A stretch of DNA of 64,000 bases from Rotaria sp. Silwood1 (GCA_905250075.1 CAJNOP010000012.1:3851775-3915774); one strand, 5' to 3'. Numbered from the stretch's first letter, positions 1 to 16,085 are shown. Notes: generated from the letters alone by a model not told the origin. Made by a program: numbers and translations.

Positions 1-957
1 TAAAAGCTTCTATTCTTGTGAATATTTTACTTATCAATGCATAGCATAAGTAAAAATATTTCTCTAAGAAGATAACGCTGTGATTTTAAATATAATCAAC
101 AACAAATTTTATACTAACTCAAAGTACGTCAAAAATGAAATTTATCAATATTAAATTGTAAGAATTGTGACAACGTATTAATGTCAAAGTCAGAAAACGC
201 TTGACATTTTATACCATATCAGTAGCACTATATAGCAATTGTTCTCGAGCTTTTTACTTTCTTGACCCATTACTTGTGTCTCTATTTTGTGTCATGATGA
301 TGTAAAGATCGAAAAGTCGTACGATTTTCGTTCAAACGTTGTTACAAAGTTCCATATTCTCGTATAATCAACCTTTTTTCGAAACTTCGATAAGAAATTC
401 TGGTTTATCACCAGTCAAATCACAAATATCTAATGGAAAAATAGACTTAGAAACGTAAACGACAAGGAGTCTCATCTCACTACATACATGACTTAGAATA
501 GATTTCTCATTAAGTTTATTCATTGTAATAAATGTCATACAAAATCGTGCATGATACGACCTAAATGACGTTTCATTAAGTTTTTTGCTTTTTTTTGATC
601 TTGAACGATGAGCTAAATTATATATAGTTCTATTCTCAGTTTCTTTTCATGGCAAATAAATGTGTTGAAGTATAGTGTTGTTAACCGTTGTTAAATAATC
701 ATTTTGCATATAATGAAGACTTTCATGGGTTTTGATATGTTTTAGTTGAGCAAATAAATCAATAATATTTTTATGACAGAATTCAAACAATGAGATTCAA
801 TATGGAACAATATTCATGTAAATAAATCTTTTATAAACATCATCTGGTTCTCAAGTAACAAATCTTTCAAGCTATTTTCTTATTGAACTATATTCTTTCA
901 ATGAGTTCAATAATAGAAAAATCAAAGAATATTTTATAATTCGTTTGACAAAGATTA
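1..957. other. no gene seen
   Basis: AT-rich sequence with frequent stops in the frames I checked and no convincing exon, RNA gene or repeat. Confidence 0.5.
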
Positions 958-1450
958 TTATTTAGTGATCTTTAAAAATAAAATTTCGTACAAACATTCC
1001 CATATGCAAGTCTTAAGGCGAACAGATTTAAATAAAATTTTATCATTAAAAATTTGACCAACATGAAGAAAATTTTGACGAAGAATTTTCTCAACTAAAC
1101 TTGATTTATCAGATGTATCAAATATTGACATTTTCTGTCGTGAATATCTCAACAAGCGAAAGTTAGACAATACTGGTTCAAATGTAAGAATAAAAGAACG
1201 AAGACAGCAACCAAATTTAGTCGTCGTTCTTCTTGCTTATGCCTATAGATGATGAATTACATATTAATGAAACAGTCAATTGACATGATTCGATAGAAAC
1301 ATATCGATGCCCATCAAACGAGTTCACCTAATAATGCATTTTACCATATGTAATTTTCAATTCATTTTCTACTTCGAATAGCCGATTGACTGCAGTGTAA
1401 ATAATTCGAGTTTCCGAACGGATCGACAGGAAAAGAATTTCTTACTGTGA
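958..1450 (-). pseudogene. decayed coding remnant, family unknown
   Basis: On the minus strand two coding-like stretches follow each other. The first, about 1450-1215, reads through residues such as AVNRLFEVENELKITYG, is interrupted by a TAG and resumes with SFDGHRYVSIESC. It then continues only after a frame change into the open frame ending at 958 (FRLLRYSRQKMSIFDTSDKSS and onward). The amino-acid composition looks like a real protein, but there is an in-frame stop and a shift, no obvious splice sites repair it, and there is no good start. I do not recognise the family. It could also be exons of a gene with unrecognised introns. Confidence 0.3.
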
Positions 1451-2147
1451 ACTATTAATATTCGGTGCGAAAAAGCGTTGTTTGATTAATCGTAGAAATA
1501 ATTATTCTTGATTCATTAGTTATCCTTTTTCACGAGAAATCAGATTCGAAGCTTCATAATACATTTCACAATCGAGGAGAACTTGAGTGCCATCTGGTAT
1601 TAATCAGTGTTTCTTAGCTGTCAACTGTTTAATCGAAACAGTTTTCAGATATTTATGTTATATTGTCAAATCATATTCAAAAAAACAAGTCACTATAGTT
1701 TCTTTTTATATAATATTCACAACATTAAAAAAAACACTTTTTCCTCGACTATTTCAACTTTAATAAATGTAAAAATTGTATCATATCATATAATTCAGAG
1801 TTATCATTTTTATAGATAATCAAATTTCGTTAAAAGACTATTTAACATAAATTTCATTTTTATTTATGTAACAGAAAAAGTATGCTGGAAAAGAATTTTT
1901 TTTTTCGGTGAACAAAAAAAAACTAAAATGGAATATGTCAGTAATATCAACGACACAATAGAAGATTAATATTTTTTTTTTCTTGTAAAAAACAAATTAA
2001 ATAACGAACAATAATAAAAGTATTTAAACAAAAAAATCACTTCTCATTAATCTATCGTATGATGTAATAACAATAAGAAGTCAATAAAAAACTATCGGTG
2101 GGATATAAATAAAAGATGAATAAAAGTTTCTTTTTGTTTTTGTTTTC
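1451..2147. other. intergenic, 3' flank of ZnT5-like gene
   Basis: No coding signal beyond short chance frames. The stretch lies just downstream of the ZnT5 stop codon and probably contains its 3' UTR; there are T and A runs at about 1900 and 1970. Confidence 0.5.
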
Positions 2148-5074
<2,927 letters not shown>

Positions 5075-6035
5075 TTCTTTTCTATCTTAGCTTTTTTTAA
5101 TAATAAGAATAAATATTAACAAGACATACTATTGATTTTCTTTTTGATTTTTAAACGCAAAATATTAAATAGGTATGATCCAGATCTGTAACAAAAAAAA
5201 GGATTGACGTGTGGCAAAAATAAGTGATTGGACAGTGATGAGACAGCTACAAATAAGAATATTTCGTTACTATAGTTGTCACTTTATGACGAAAGGACAG
5301 AACACAAATCTTATCGAACATATAAATGAATGAAAAGCTATTCCAGAGTGTTCTAGAAACCTATCGCAATCAATAATAGCTCTTCAACATTTTAAATGGT
5401 TTTGCACGAGTTTTCTATAATTTTATTTTCTTTTCCGTTAAGTTTTATTTGACTTATTGAGATCAAATGTATATGACTATAAACATAGAAATTTTAATAA
5501 CTTCATTTATGGTAAAATTTAAGTCAGTCGTATTTTGTAAAACGAAACTTGTCAGCTGGATTCCATGAAGAAATTGATACTTGAGAAAACGAACCATATT
5601 ACTGGACGTCTTATAGATTTAACAGAAAAAGAAAATCTAAGTGTTTCATTTTTTTTAGTAAAGGTGTATCAGCATCCAATGTACTAGCTGTTTGAAATGC
5701 TCTTTTTTTTTCAATAATATTTTGAATTACAAAAGGATACAATATGATTAAAAGTTTATTAGTCGTTAACAAGAAATAAAAGAAAGGAATTGCATTTGTA
5801 CATATTTCATCAGTTTGGTTCTTGTCTTTATTTGTAATTTATAGATGAAGATTCGATTCGAATAGACTATTTGAAGGACAGAAAAGTGAACAAGTAATAT
5901 CTAAACTGAACTTGATTGCCAGTAGATAATTAAGATGACCAGAACTAACAACAGCATGAATTTCTTTGGTCGACTAGTTTCAGAGCTATATAAGGATATG
6001 GGTGTAAATTGATGATGAAGTTTTCGTTCAAAGTG
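5075..6035. other. intergenic; possible short coding relic
   Basis: No intact gene. On the minus strand about 5615-5710 there is a short protein-like frame (FQTASTLDADTPLLKKMKH) without start or splice context. It may belong to the same broken gene as 6036-6485. Confidence 0.35.
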
Positions 6036-6485
6036 TCAAGTCAAAACTAGACATGAATTAATAGTGTACAGTTTCACAGCATTGGAAATATAAACGTAAG
6101 CATATATATCGAAAACGAGATAAATAAGTGTATGGAGAGCATTATAACTTGAACCATTATTCTTCATAATACTAGCTTCTAAAGCCAAGCTATTTGATGC
6201 ATTCGCAACCCATTTTTGGATGCAAATTATATCACTTTCATCAATATGTATACCGTATGACTGTGCAAGATGATTAGATGTCGTCTTTAATGAGCCTATA
6301 CCTTCGACAACTGTTTCTGTTTTATTTCAACGAACGATGGTATATAGAGGATCAATTTTCACACTATCATTAAGCTAGTTTTCATTCGGTAACTTAGAAA
6401 GATCAACTATCAGTATGATTGAAGTAATACTTCTCGTAGTCTTTATCTGTTTGAGTAGTAATTGCTGATGCTTGTCTCAGTAATA
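6036..6485 (-). pseudogene. broken coding remnant, family unknown
   Basis: The minus strand from about 6340 down to the TGA at 6036 is an open frame of about 100 codons with ordinary protein composition (for example GIGSLKTTSNHLAQSYGIHI and IICIQKWVANASNSLALEAS). Continuing upstream in the same frame, LSKLPNEN and VKIDPLYTIVR are separated by in-frame TAG and TGA, and a further piece (ASAITTQTDKDYEKYYF) needs a frame change. No ATG starts it. This pattern suggests a recently decayed gene rather than chance. I cannot name the family. Confidence 0.4.
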
Positions 6486-9400
6486 CCGACAACTACCGTG
6501 ACGATGCTGACTAGAACATATGAATATTGGTATAATAGAGCTATCAGTCATCTATATAATTGTAATGTTTCGTATCTGAAAGAAAAGAAATTCTGAGTAA
6601 AGTTTTAATAAACAGCCTCTAAGAATATTTATTAACATATAGCAGCTCATCACTTAAGCGTATAGTTCAGTCGGCTAAACGATAGATAAGTCTTATATCG
6701 TATGCATATTGGATTCTAATCTTTCTGCTAATATCTCTATTATTTAGATTAAGCCAATACATAAGACTACAACTCATTGTGTGCACGATTGCGGACCCTC
6801 GCGTTTTTGTTATTTAAAATCTGTTTTAGACAAGTGTCACGACAGTCCAACATGCTTAGTCTTTGTCTCAAAAAGACTAGACATAACAAATATGATGATG
6901 TTTATCAATGACATAGTTAGCACGTGGGCTAGTCGTTTACTAAGATTTTGTGACAAAGGCCTAGAAATACAACTAGTCTTTTTACCAGTTCTTTACTCAC
7001 TAGGATCGCTGTCGATATCGAAAAAAATCAAGAAGAAGCTAAATATTTTTCTAAGTCCAAGAACGAATCATTATTTTCAGTCACTTGAATCTCGATTATT
7101 TCCTGATCTTGTCTATAGCTTAAATATCTATATATACATAGTTTTTAAACAGATATCAAGATAGATAACTTATCAAACTGTATATCTAGCTTTAGAATAT
7201 TATTTATTTCGATCAATATTATTCTATTCATGTTTCCTTTTTTTTGATAAATATTGTACATGAATAGTGGATTGATTTCTAGGTAGTGCAACAGTAGTTG
7301 GTTGTTTCTTTTTACGAAGTAAAGCATCAGATAATATTTTTCAATCAACACAAATAGATTGTATAGTCTTTTTGTTTTATATAATAAATATCTTTGATAA
7401 AAAGAGAGAATCTTTTGATATTACTTATAGGTAATTCTAGTCACCGATGGTTTATTAGTGAATGATGCCATTCGATATGTTAGAAACAATGCTTAGAATT
7501 CTGTTTCTCAGTATTTAACGATCAAAAATTGAAAAACTAAATGTCTTCTTTTATTCAAACGCATCAATGATCGGATATGAGAATCCAATCATGAATTAGA
7601 GAATGACATATGAAAATGAATGAAAGATTTATAAATTTTCACCTAAAAAATTATACTTAATAGCGAAAAGGTAAAAATTAATTTTCAGAAATATTCGTTA
7701 AATAAATTATTTATTCAACTTAATAAAAAAACAAAGCTCTAAATAAGTAATGCATCAACACTATTTCTTGGCATTTATGTCCGTATTTCTCTCATTTCTT
7801 GTTAAAAATTATAATCGTAAGTAATGAGCTAAGCATAATCACGATTTTGAATTATTTTTTATATGAAATGTTTCAATAAAAATTTTAATTTATTTTTGTT
7901 CTCTATATACACTTCAAAATCTGACAAGATGAAAAATAAACAAATATTTATGGCATTATGTGGCTTTACTTTGATGCTTTTAATATCTTCCAAAAATCAT
8001 ATTTTCAGGTACCTTTTCTAATAGTCCCTATTTTCAATCATTTTTTATGTGAAATATTGTTAGTAAACGTATTTTATTGATGTTTGTCTATTCTAATATC
8101 ATTAGCAACCTAGATCAGATTTCAGCTCAAATGAATCCTTAATTGAAAAGAAAATAATTCTTTTCAATATCAATCAAATTTCATCGGCTTGCTTTCATTC
8201 AAACTAAGTAAAAACAGCTAGAAAGTCAAACGATCTTTTACCTTTCTATCAAATATATATAAAGACAAATAGATCAAGTAATTCTGTGGGTTGAGTATAA
8301 TGTTTATTAATAAACATCCAATATCCAATCCTCGACAAAAGTAGTTGCTCCGCATGAAGTGTTAATATTCTTTATGATATTACACTAATATTTGGGATGC
8401 AAATGTGCGACAATAAGTCCTAGTAGCAAGTATCGATCTATCCTTGATCCATTTACACATCCTTTTCCCCTGAAAAAAAACGTATTTAGTGGAAAAAATG
8501 CATCGACAAAATTTTTGTTCATCATTTTACTATTGTCGTTTTCTAGCGTTGAAGGTAGTCCTATATGTCTAGTGTAGTATCATCAAAGCTCATAATATAT
8601 AATCAAAATAACAGTAATTGGTATGCTCTAAAATAGTCAATCCATGTCGTACACTAACTCGACTTCATTCAATGTAGCAACTGTAAAACTTTCACAAAAG
8701 ATTTGTTATCTCATCGAAACTTTATAGTAAAATTTTAAAATAAGTCTTAATGAGAAAAACAATATGTCGATTATTTAAAAGTGATTTCTAACAAAATTCG
8801 GACTAGAGATGACCACAGAATGGATCTTTCAAATGAGAAATTGAACGAAAATATTTGTGGCAACATGTTTGAAAATTAGTTAATCACAAGAAAAAGATGA
8901 CCTTGGAATCGTAATTTCAGTCAATGCTAACTGATTGAGAGTAGGTTGGTGTTTAGGATCAGGATTTATTGTTGTACGCATGCACTCGAACTATCATACA
9001 GAATAGTAGCACTTAATGAGATATAGTTACTTTTGGTCAGAACTGTACACTGTATTGATGATTTGAAGCACTTGTAATCGAAATAAATAATGTATTATTA
9101 GAATAAGTTATTGTTTTATTACTGTTGAAAGATGATGCGATTTTTCAAAGGTTTGTCATTATTGTTAAACTTCTTACTATTGTATGACAACGCAAAAAAA
9201 AACAGTATTTTTATAAAACTGTAGCCATCAGTTCATTCAAAGAGTACTTTTAAATAATTAACATGGCAATATCTACAATAATCACCTTTGGACTGATGCC
9301 GAAAAAATTTTCTTTTTATAAATGTCTAACATTAGATTCCATAATTTTAATTAATATCAATGTTCAATAGTCAAAAGATGAGAGATTTTCTTTCATCAGA

Positions 9401-10211
9401 TTCTATCTGAGTCTACACAGATTAAAACTATTCGTTTATTCATTATCATACTTTTTATTATTGAAAAAAAGATTAAATTACCATGTTATTTTATTGAATT
9501 AATTCTACCTCTTAAATACAACAGCAGAAGAAAAAATCCAATAATATAAACTTATTAGTTAACATGATATAGCTATATAGATTTTTTAATATGGAGAATG
9601 AAGGTCAAAAATGCGTTTAGCTTTTCAATAAGTATTTGATTTCTATATGGGCTAGAAAATAATAATGATTTATTTCATTATTGTTGATAAAAAAAATACA
9701 ACAAAATAATATCATACTATTAAATTTATAATTTTAGACTAATAAATTTACTATTAATGATAATCATTAGCAAAAAATAAATAGTTTCCAAAAAAAAAAA
9801 ATTCTTAATTATTCATTTTTGAAAAATTTTAATAGAATGTTTAATGAATATTGAAATTCAATTAAAATTGAGAGATTATTTCGTTTCATATTAAAAATAA
9901 ATACAATAGTAAATTACATTTTATTATTATTTTTTCTATTTATTCTTTTTTATTTATATATTTACTATTTGTCTATTAGCTTAAAAAAATTGAGTATACT
10001 CTATCCCACGTATGTAATCATAGTTTAAGACTCCTCCATTATGATTACTTCTTTAAAGTCTTTTGTCCTCGATGCAATGCGAAAACATGTTTGTCGTTGT
10101 CATTCAACATCGACTAAATATTGCCTTGGAATGTGAAGTGGAATCGAATTGCAATAAGAAGTAAGAAGTTAAGGAAACTATACCAGATTTTCAAAATTAC
10201 ACACATATATA
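6486..10211. other. gene-poor AT-rich intergenic stretch
   Basis: No gene I can support. A frame at 6781-7164 begins at GTG, not ATG, and has no recognisable domain; a 61-codon frame at 8392-8577 is likewise unsupported. Around 6657-6730 there is a tRNA-like string (D-arm-like AGTTCAGTCGGCTA, T-arm-like GGATTCTAATC) whose stems do not pair well. The stretch 9650-9980 is extremely AT-rich. Confidence 0.5.
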
Positions 10212-10218
10212 TATAAAT
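10212..10218 (+). promoter_or_regulatory. candidate TATA box
   Basis: TATAAAT follows an AT dinucleotide run and lies about 49 bp before the ATG at 10267, with a pyrimidine-rich possible initiator (TCACTCACTTC) between them. The position suits the small gene downstream, but the AT-rich background makes chance matches common. Confidence 0.35.
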
Positions 10219-10266
10219 ATCGACGATTTCACTCACTTCTTTTCATCCTTCAACAGTTTGATAATA

Positions 10267-10596
10267 ATGCGTGTCTTTATTATTTTTCCATTTTTTCTAA
10301 TGATTTTATTATTTAAACTACAACAAACAAATGGTAATGATTGTGTATGTGAATGTTGTACATCAGTAAATTGTAATCCTACAAGAGTTGGCTTTCGTCC
10401 TTTATGGTATTGTTCAGAAGCGACTACATGTACACAAAGTTATTGTATTGATTGGTATCCTGACCGTTGTCCACGCCGAAATGTAGCTGGTCAAACACGA
10501 GCAATATGTGTATCTAATGCTGAACGTATACTACCGGCTTTATTCATTACAATTGGTATTAATTTAATTCTGTTATTAATTAAAGACAAACTTTAA
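10267..10596 (+). CDS. small Cys-rich secreted or membrane protein
   Basis: Single-exon frame of 109 residues. The start is the ATG at 10267; the upstream TTG in frame is not a likely start. Residues 1-23 form a signal peptide (MRVFIIFPFFLMILLF...). The ectodomain is rich in cysteine (DCVCECCTSVNCNP, YCSEATTCTQSYCIDWYPDRC), with about 11 cysteines in 70 residues. A hydrophobic segment near the C-terminus (ALFITIGINLILLLI) is followed by KDKL, so it is either a type I membrane protein or a GPI-type tail. I do not recognise a named family. A TATA-like site stands about 50 bp upstream and an AATAAA-like signal follows at about 10657. Confidence 0.6.
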   Translation: MRVFIIFPFFLMILLFKLQQTNGNDCVCECCTSVNCNPTRVGFRPLWYCSEATTCTQSYCIDWYPDRCPRRNVAGQTRAICVSNAERILPALFITIGINLILLLIKDKL

Positions 10597-10919
10597 TAAT
10601 AAATTATAAAAAAGACTTAATATCTATCTTTGTAAAATGGTTTTATATCCAAAAAATAAAAATAAAAATGATCATTGAACATTTAAGATATAACTATTCT
10701 ATACAAAGAACATAAAATTTATATTACCGAAAAGATATAAAGGGAATTCGAAATCAATATATATATATATATATTTGAACACGTGATACCTTGACATTTT
10801 CTTAACAAAAATGTGCTTGTACGTCTTTACCTTGGCATGTATATTGTACAAAATTCTTTTTCATTCTTTTTTTTTTTATTCGTTTTCTCTCACAAATCAT
10901 CTCATATTGTTTCAATAGA
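10597..10919. other. spacer between two small genes
   Basis: Contains an (AT)n run near 10761 and a T-rich tract at 10869-10880. The sequence ending TTGTTTCAATAG just before the ATG at 10920 resembles a splice acceptor, so the next gene may have an upstream exon or a trans-splice site. Confidence 0.4.
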
Positions 10920-11177
10920 ATGAATATCTGGCGTATAATTATCTTTATCTTGTATTCATTATTGGCTTGTTTTTTAAGAGTATTTGTTCCAAATAGTATT
11001 CGTCGACCAATTCAAAAAACGGATTATCCACTTTGGAATACTACAACAATAACGACTCCTTATCGACGACCAATAACCATAGCTCAAATACGTTTAGATT
11101 GGCTTGAAAAAATGGGTCTAATAAAAAGAACGTCAACATCTACAACATCAACATATTTTTTTAAACCACGATTGTAA
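10920..11177 (+). CDS. small protein with N-terminal hydrophobic segment, unknown
   Basis: Open frame of 85 codons from an ATG at 10920. Residues about 4-24 are hydrophobic (WRIIIFILYSLLACFLRVFV), suggesting a signal peptide or membrane anchor. The rest is basic and Thr/Ser-rich with RRPITIAQIRLDWLEKMGLI near the middle, which reads like a real protein. An acceptor-like TTTCAATAG lies directly before the ATG. No family recognised. It could be a genuine small gene or one exon of a larger one. Confidence 0.4.
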   Translation: MNIWRIIIFILYSLLACFLRVFVPNSIRRPIQKTDYPLWNTTTITTPYRRPITIAQIRLDWLEKMGLIKRTSTSTTSTYFFKPRL

Positions 11178-12870
11178 TTTGATGTATTTTTATTAAAACT
11201 AGAGAACAAATAAATATTCAGCAACATGCTTAGAATCTTTTTATATTTATTGTTAGTATGAAGAAAAAAAAAGTTTTGCTATAATTTTTAGTTATTTGAT
11301 AATCGATGTTATTTGAATAGTATATCTAGTTGTTATATTTGCTTGCTGTTTTTATTAAAATCATAAACATTCGATTAATACTTCTAATCATTTTTCTCAC
11401 ATAGTTCAAAACAAAAGAAGCAAAATTTTCGAAATATTGAAAAATAAGATTAAGAAGAATGATTATAGTAAAGATAAAATATCTTGATACTATTAAATGA
11501 AAAAGACAAAAAATTGTTTTCAGATACTGAAAAATTAATGCCATTGTTGATTAATTCATCACATTAAATAAAAGATCGTCAAAAGTGATTCGTTCTTATT
11601 AGAGTATAGAAAAAAAAAATATTTGTGTACTCTTAACTATAAATTTCAAATATATCATTAAGACAAAGACTTCAATTTGATCTTTGCCTTTAAGTTCAAA
11701 ACGATGTTATTGATTGAATGAGTTAAGTCAGACAGAAATATGTAATCGTTGTTTGAATAGTTCTATATCTTTAATTAGTTTTTGTGATTGACAAAATCAT
11801 TCAATCGATTATCTAGTTCATCATTATATGTCTGATCGCTGTATTACTCATTGAAACAATGCATGTGTTAAGCGAATGTCAATGAAATATTATGAAGAAT
11901 GTTTAGCTTATTCTCTTGTCAAAGACCTTTCTTATGTGTAAGCGAAAAAAATAATCCATCGAAAATTTTCAATATGAATATAGATTTCTATATCATTTAG
12001 TATGAAGTCAATCAACATTCGACGATGAATTGAACATATGAATAACAAAAGAAAATCAATTTGTGTATCAATTCTATCTATTCCAAGATATGAACTATCA
12101 GTTATTTGTAATATTGATGATATATATTAAAAATCAGTATGGTAAATATAAAAAACAAATAATCTAATAAATTTATATTATTATGTATTATTGTATTTCA
12201 TCGACCTGGAAAAAAGGCCATGATATACTTTCAACGAGGTTATATTGCTTCTTCTAGCATGCCAAAAGCATTATGTCCATGGTAATCATTTGACTAAAAT
12301 ATGACATTTTATGATGTTTTCAACAATGATACATCAATTATTACCAGTCTTTTGTGTTTCTTTTTTGAATTTATTCATCTCTCTCAAAGACTTTTTCATG
12401 TCAATTAATGATTCATCGAAATAAAGAAAGAAAAAAAAAAGAAAACTAATAAATACATTATTTTTTATTCTATTTGCATGAGTGTTCTGATTGTATCTGT
12501 ACAGTTACTCATGTATTTATCAATAGTCATGATTCATATAATCATAAGATATTAACGATGACATCACTATATTATAAATTCACAACGTATATATATATAT
12601 TCTTCTAGGTGATTGAAATGAACGAGATTTTTTAGTAAATAACAAAAATTACATTTAAATATTTTTTATTAATATTATTTGATAGGTATATAAAAAGATT
12701 TTTTTGAACGTTTTTATTATATGTATATTTATAACGTTCATGAAAAAATTGGAACATATAGAAAATATACAAAATAGTTTTTTCAAAATATTTCAATTGC
12801 AAAATAGAGTTTGTTTAATATTGAAAACGATGATTTACCATAAGAAATACAAAAAAAAAAAGGAGATTCA
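11178..12870. other. intergenic, AT-rich
   Basis: No gene supported. A short coding-like frame lies at about 12184-12282 on the plus strand (KKAMIYFQRGYIASSSMPKA then stop), too short to call. Confidence 0.45.
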
Positions 12871-15101
12871 TTATAATGAATTATAATTATCTACAATGAA
12901 TAAAAGAGAAAGAAATTGTTTTGATTTTGTATGTTCAAGACCAAATGTTGCTTGAACAATATGTTGTGCTTCTGTATAATATTTTTTTGCTTCATCTAAT
13001 TTTGATTGTTTATCAGTTTTATTTTTATTTTTTGATTTTCCATGATCATATTCAGCAACAAGTTTCATACAAACATCACCAAGATTTGAATAAACATCAC
13101 AAACTTCAATATGATTGGCACCTAATGTTGTTAAAAGAACTTGTAATGCTTGTTTCATATGTACATAAGCTGTCGTATAATCATCTGTCATGGCATATGC
13201 AAGACCAAGAGAATTAAGAAACATTCCATATTTATAATGTTTATCACCGAATTCTTTTTTTATAATAATTAAAGCTCGATTTATATAATCAATAGCTTCA
13301 TTATAATTTTCTAAAATCAACAACAAACAAAAAAGAAAAACTTATTTATTGATTATTTAATATAAAATTACAAAACAAACCAAGTTGATGTTGAACTTGT
13401 CCAATATTATGTAAAATTTCTGCTGCTTCAGAATGTTGTGGACCAAGTGTTTTTTCAATAGAAGTTAATGCACGTTGATAGAGTTGTAATGCAGTATCAA
13501 ATTGAGTACGTTTACGATATAAATCAGCTAAATTATTATAATAAATACCTAATTTATAATGTTCTTGATCATGACCAAATGTATCATGTACAATTTGAAT
13601 AGCACGTCTATAATAATTTTCAGCTCCATCATAATCAGCACGTTTCTTTAAAACTAAACCCATTGAATTAAGAACTTCAGCTACTTCAATATGATTTGGT
13701 CCAAATGCTTTTTCTAATGATGTTAATGCTTCTTTATAAGTTCTTTCAGCTGTTTTAAAATCACCTTGCTGAAAAAAAGAAATATATGTAATAAATTAGT
13801 TTCAAGAAAAATAAATTAACATACTTTTCGATAAATATCACCAACATTTGTAAGATACATTCCAACACTTGGATATTCTTCTCCATAATAATGTTTAGAA
13901 ATTTTTATTGCTTGTTTAAGATAATCTAATGCTTCATTATATTTTCCTTCTTTTTTAAGTAACATACCAAGATGATTCATTATATCAGCAATTGATGGAT
14001 GATTTTGTCCATAAAGCGATTCCATTTGTTTAAGAGCTTTTAAGTAAAGATCTCTTGCTTCATCATAATTCCCTTTCTTCCGATGAATATCTATATATTT
14101 AAAATAATATAATAAAAAAAAAAGGAGAATGAAATAACAAGATATTTACCAGCCAGATTAGATATAATCTCAGACCAAACATCTGAATTCATATCAACTA
14201 TTTCAAGTGCTTTGTTATATGCTGAGATAGCTTGATCATACTTTGAATGAGATAAAAACAATATATGAAAGTCAATGAAATTTTAGAAAAAAAAAAAAAA
14301 AAGATTTATTCTTACTTCTGAACATTTTTTAGCAACAAGTCCAAAAGCATTCAAAACTTCAGCTTTTCTTTGTGGATGATCCTCGTTTTCTAAAAGATCA
14401 AGAGCTTGTTGAAGTGTATCCTTTGCGTGTCCATATTGAGCTATTTTGATATATAAATGTCCTTTTGCTAAAAGTAATTCACTACGTTCAAGATTAGACT
14501 TTGCTACAGAATAAGCTTGTGTATATAATTCTAATGCTAAATCATAATGGCTATCATCTCCTTCGATTTGTGCTTGAAGAATCACTATTTCAGGTAAATT
14601 GTTCTTATCCTTGATCAATTGTAAACATTCTCTTGCATGTCGATATTCATGTTCGGTATAAAATGATTTTGCTAAATCAAATATAGCTTTATCAGTAACA
14701 GAATTTTTTTCTCTTTTATATTTTTCTAATATAGCTTGTAATTCTTCTAATTTTGCTCGATTTTTTGTAGCAAGTTTTTCTGGTGAATATTGACATAATT
14801 GTTTATGTTTTGCTAAATCAGATCGTGGTATTTTAGCTGGACAACCTTGTAATTTATGTGGACAATCAAATTCAAGATTATCAACAAAACGTTGAATAAC
14901 AAAATTTTTTGTTAAAGTTTGTTCAGTAAGTGTTGTTGATCGACAACGTGGACAATTTTTTGTTGATGTTTGAAGCCATGATAAAATACATGCATGACAA
15001 AATAATTGATGACAACAAGGTGTTTCACGTACTTCAGTAAGATAATCGCAACAAATACAACATTCAATCAATCGTTGTATATCATTTTGTGTCGCTGTCA
15101 T
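12871..15101 (-). CDS. RING / TRAF-type zinc finger / TPR-repeat protein
   Basis: Predicted E3 ubiquitin ligase scaffold. Five exons on the minus strand: 15101-14316, 14240-14150, 14090-13825, 13768-13381 and 13310-12871, about 656 residues. Residues about 15-54 form a RING (CCICCDYL ... CCHQLFCHACILSW ... CPRCRS). Residues about 79-103 match a TRAF-type zinc finger (FDCPHKLQGCP ... HKQLC). From about residue 150 to the end there are tandem tetratricopeptide repeats of the kinesin-light-chain/nephrocystin type, about 42 residues apart, with signatures such as LGMLLKKEGKYNEALDYLKQA and YYNNLADLYRKRTQFDTALQ. RING plus TRAF finger normally precedes a coiled coil and MATH domain; here TPRs replace them. 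Partner and substrate are unknown; TPRs suggest a peptide-binding platform. Confidence 0.85.
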
Positions 15102-16048
15102 TTAGTTTTTGTTTTTCAGTGTGTCACACACACACTAAATGCAATATAATAAAGAATAAAAAAACAATAACAAAACAAAAAAGAATCGAGTGTAAGATAT
15201 TTTATAGTGTGCTCAAGTTCCTTTTTTTTTCCTTTCTGTTTACTCAATTATTTTGACCCTGAAAATAAAAAGAAAACGAGAATAAGTAGAATAACTTTTT
15301 GGCAATCGATGAATAATAGTTACGTCATACATATGAATATGCGACAAGTAATAAGCATATTGATTCAAGGTCAAAAAGAAAAATACGTAATAATGACACT
15401 GTTTTCGTACAAAAAGAAGCGACATCAACAATATTCATCATTCAAAGTAAACAATATTAAGTGTATTATGAATAAAATCAATCAAAATTTTTCAGTACAT
15501 TAATTGTCAATACATCAGAACGCAATTACAAATTTCAACATATATTCATGTCGTTGTTTTTTCTTTTTTACTTTACAGAACGATTAAATGATCTCGACTT
15601 CATTTAGCTATTTTGCATTTCATTTAAATATACAGAAAGCATTGACCTTTATTGAATTAAACATGAATTATGATTTGTCAAAGTAGAAGCAAGCACGCGC
15701 AAATATTAATCTCTATCTTTATTCTAATTAATCTTTTTCTTTCTATGCTTCGTCCAAAGGCCATCGGTAAATATAAAAAAAAAAGCAGCAGAAAAGGCGA
15801 ATGTCAATATATGATGAAATAGACATACACAATATAAAATGAATAGTATATGCATTGAAGATCGTATTATTGAATATATATATGTATATATGTGTTTTCA
15901 AATTTCATCTCTCTATTTATAATTAGATTTATGCGCATAAATATATATCTATATATATTTATATATATAGAAATGAAAGCGGCATTGACCGTCGTCATCT
16001 TCTTGGACATATCGACATCTGTTCGTTGCTTTCTTGTTTAAATATTAA

Positions 16049-16085
<37 letters not shown>

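Noticed and set aside
6657..6730. tRNA-like sequence with D-arm-like and T-arm-like motifs
   Set aside because: Acceptor, D and T stems do not pair convincingly and no consensus GGTTCRAATCC is present; at most an old tRNA or SINE relic.
6781..7164. 127-codon open frame on the plus strand
   Set aside because: Starts at GTG, has no domain, and composition is not protein-like toward the end.
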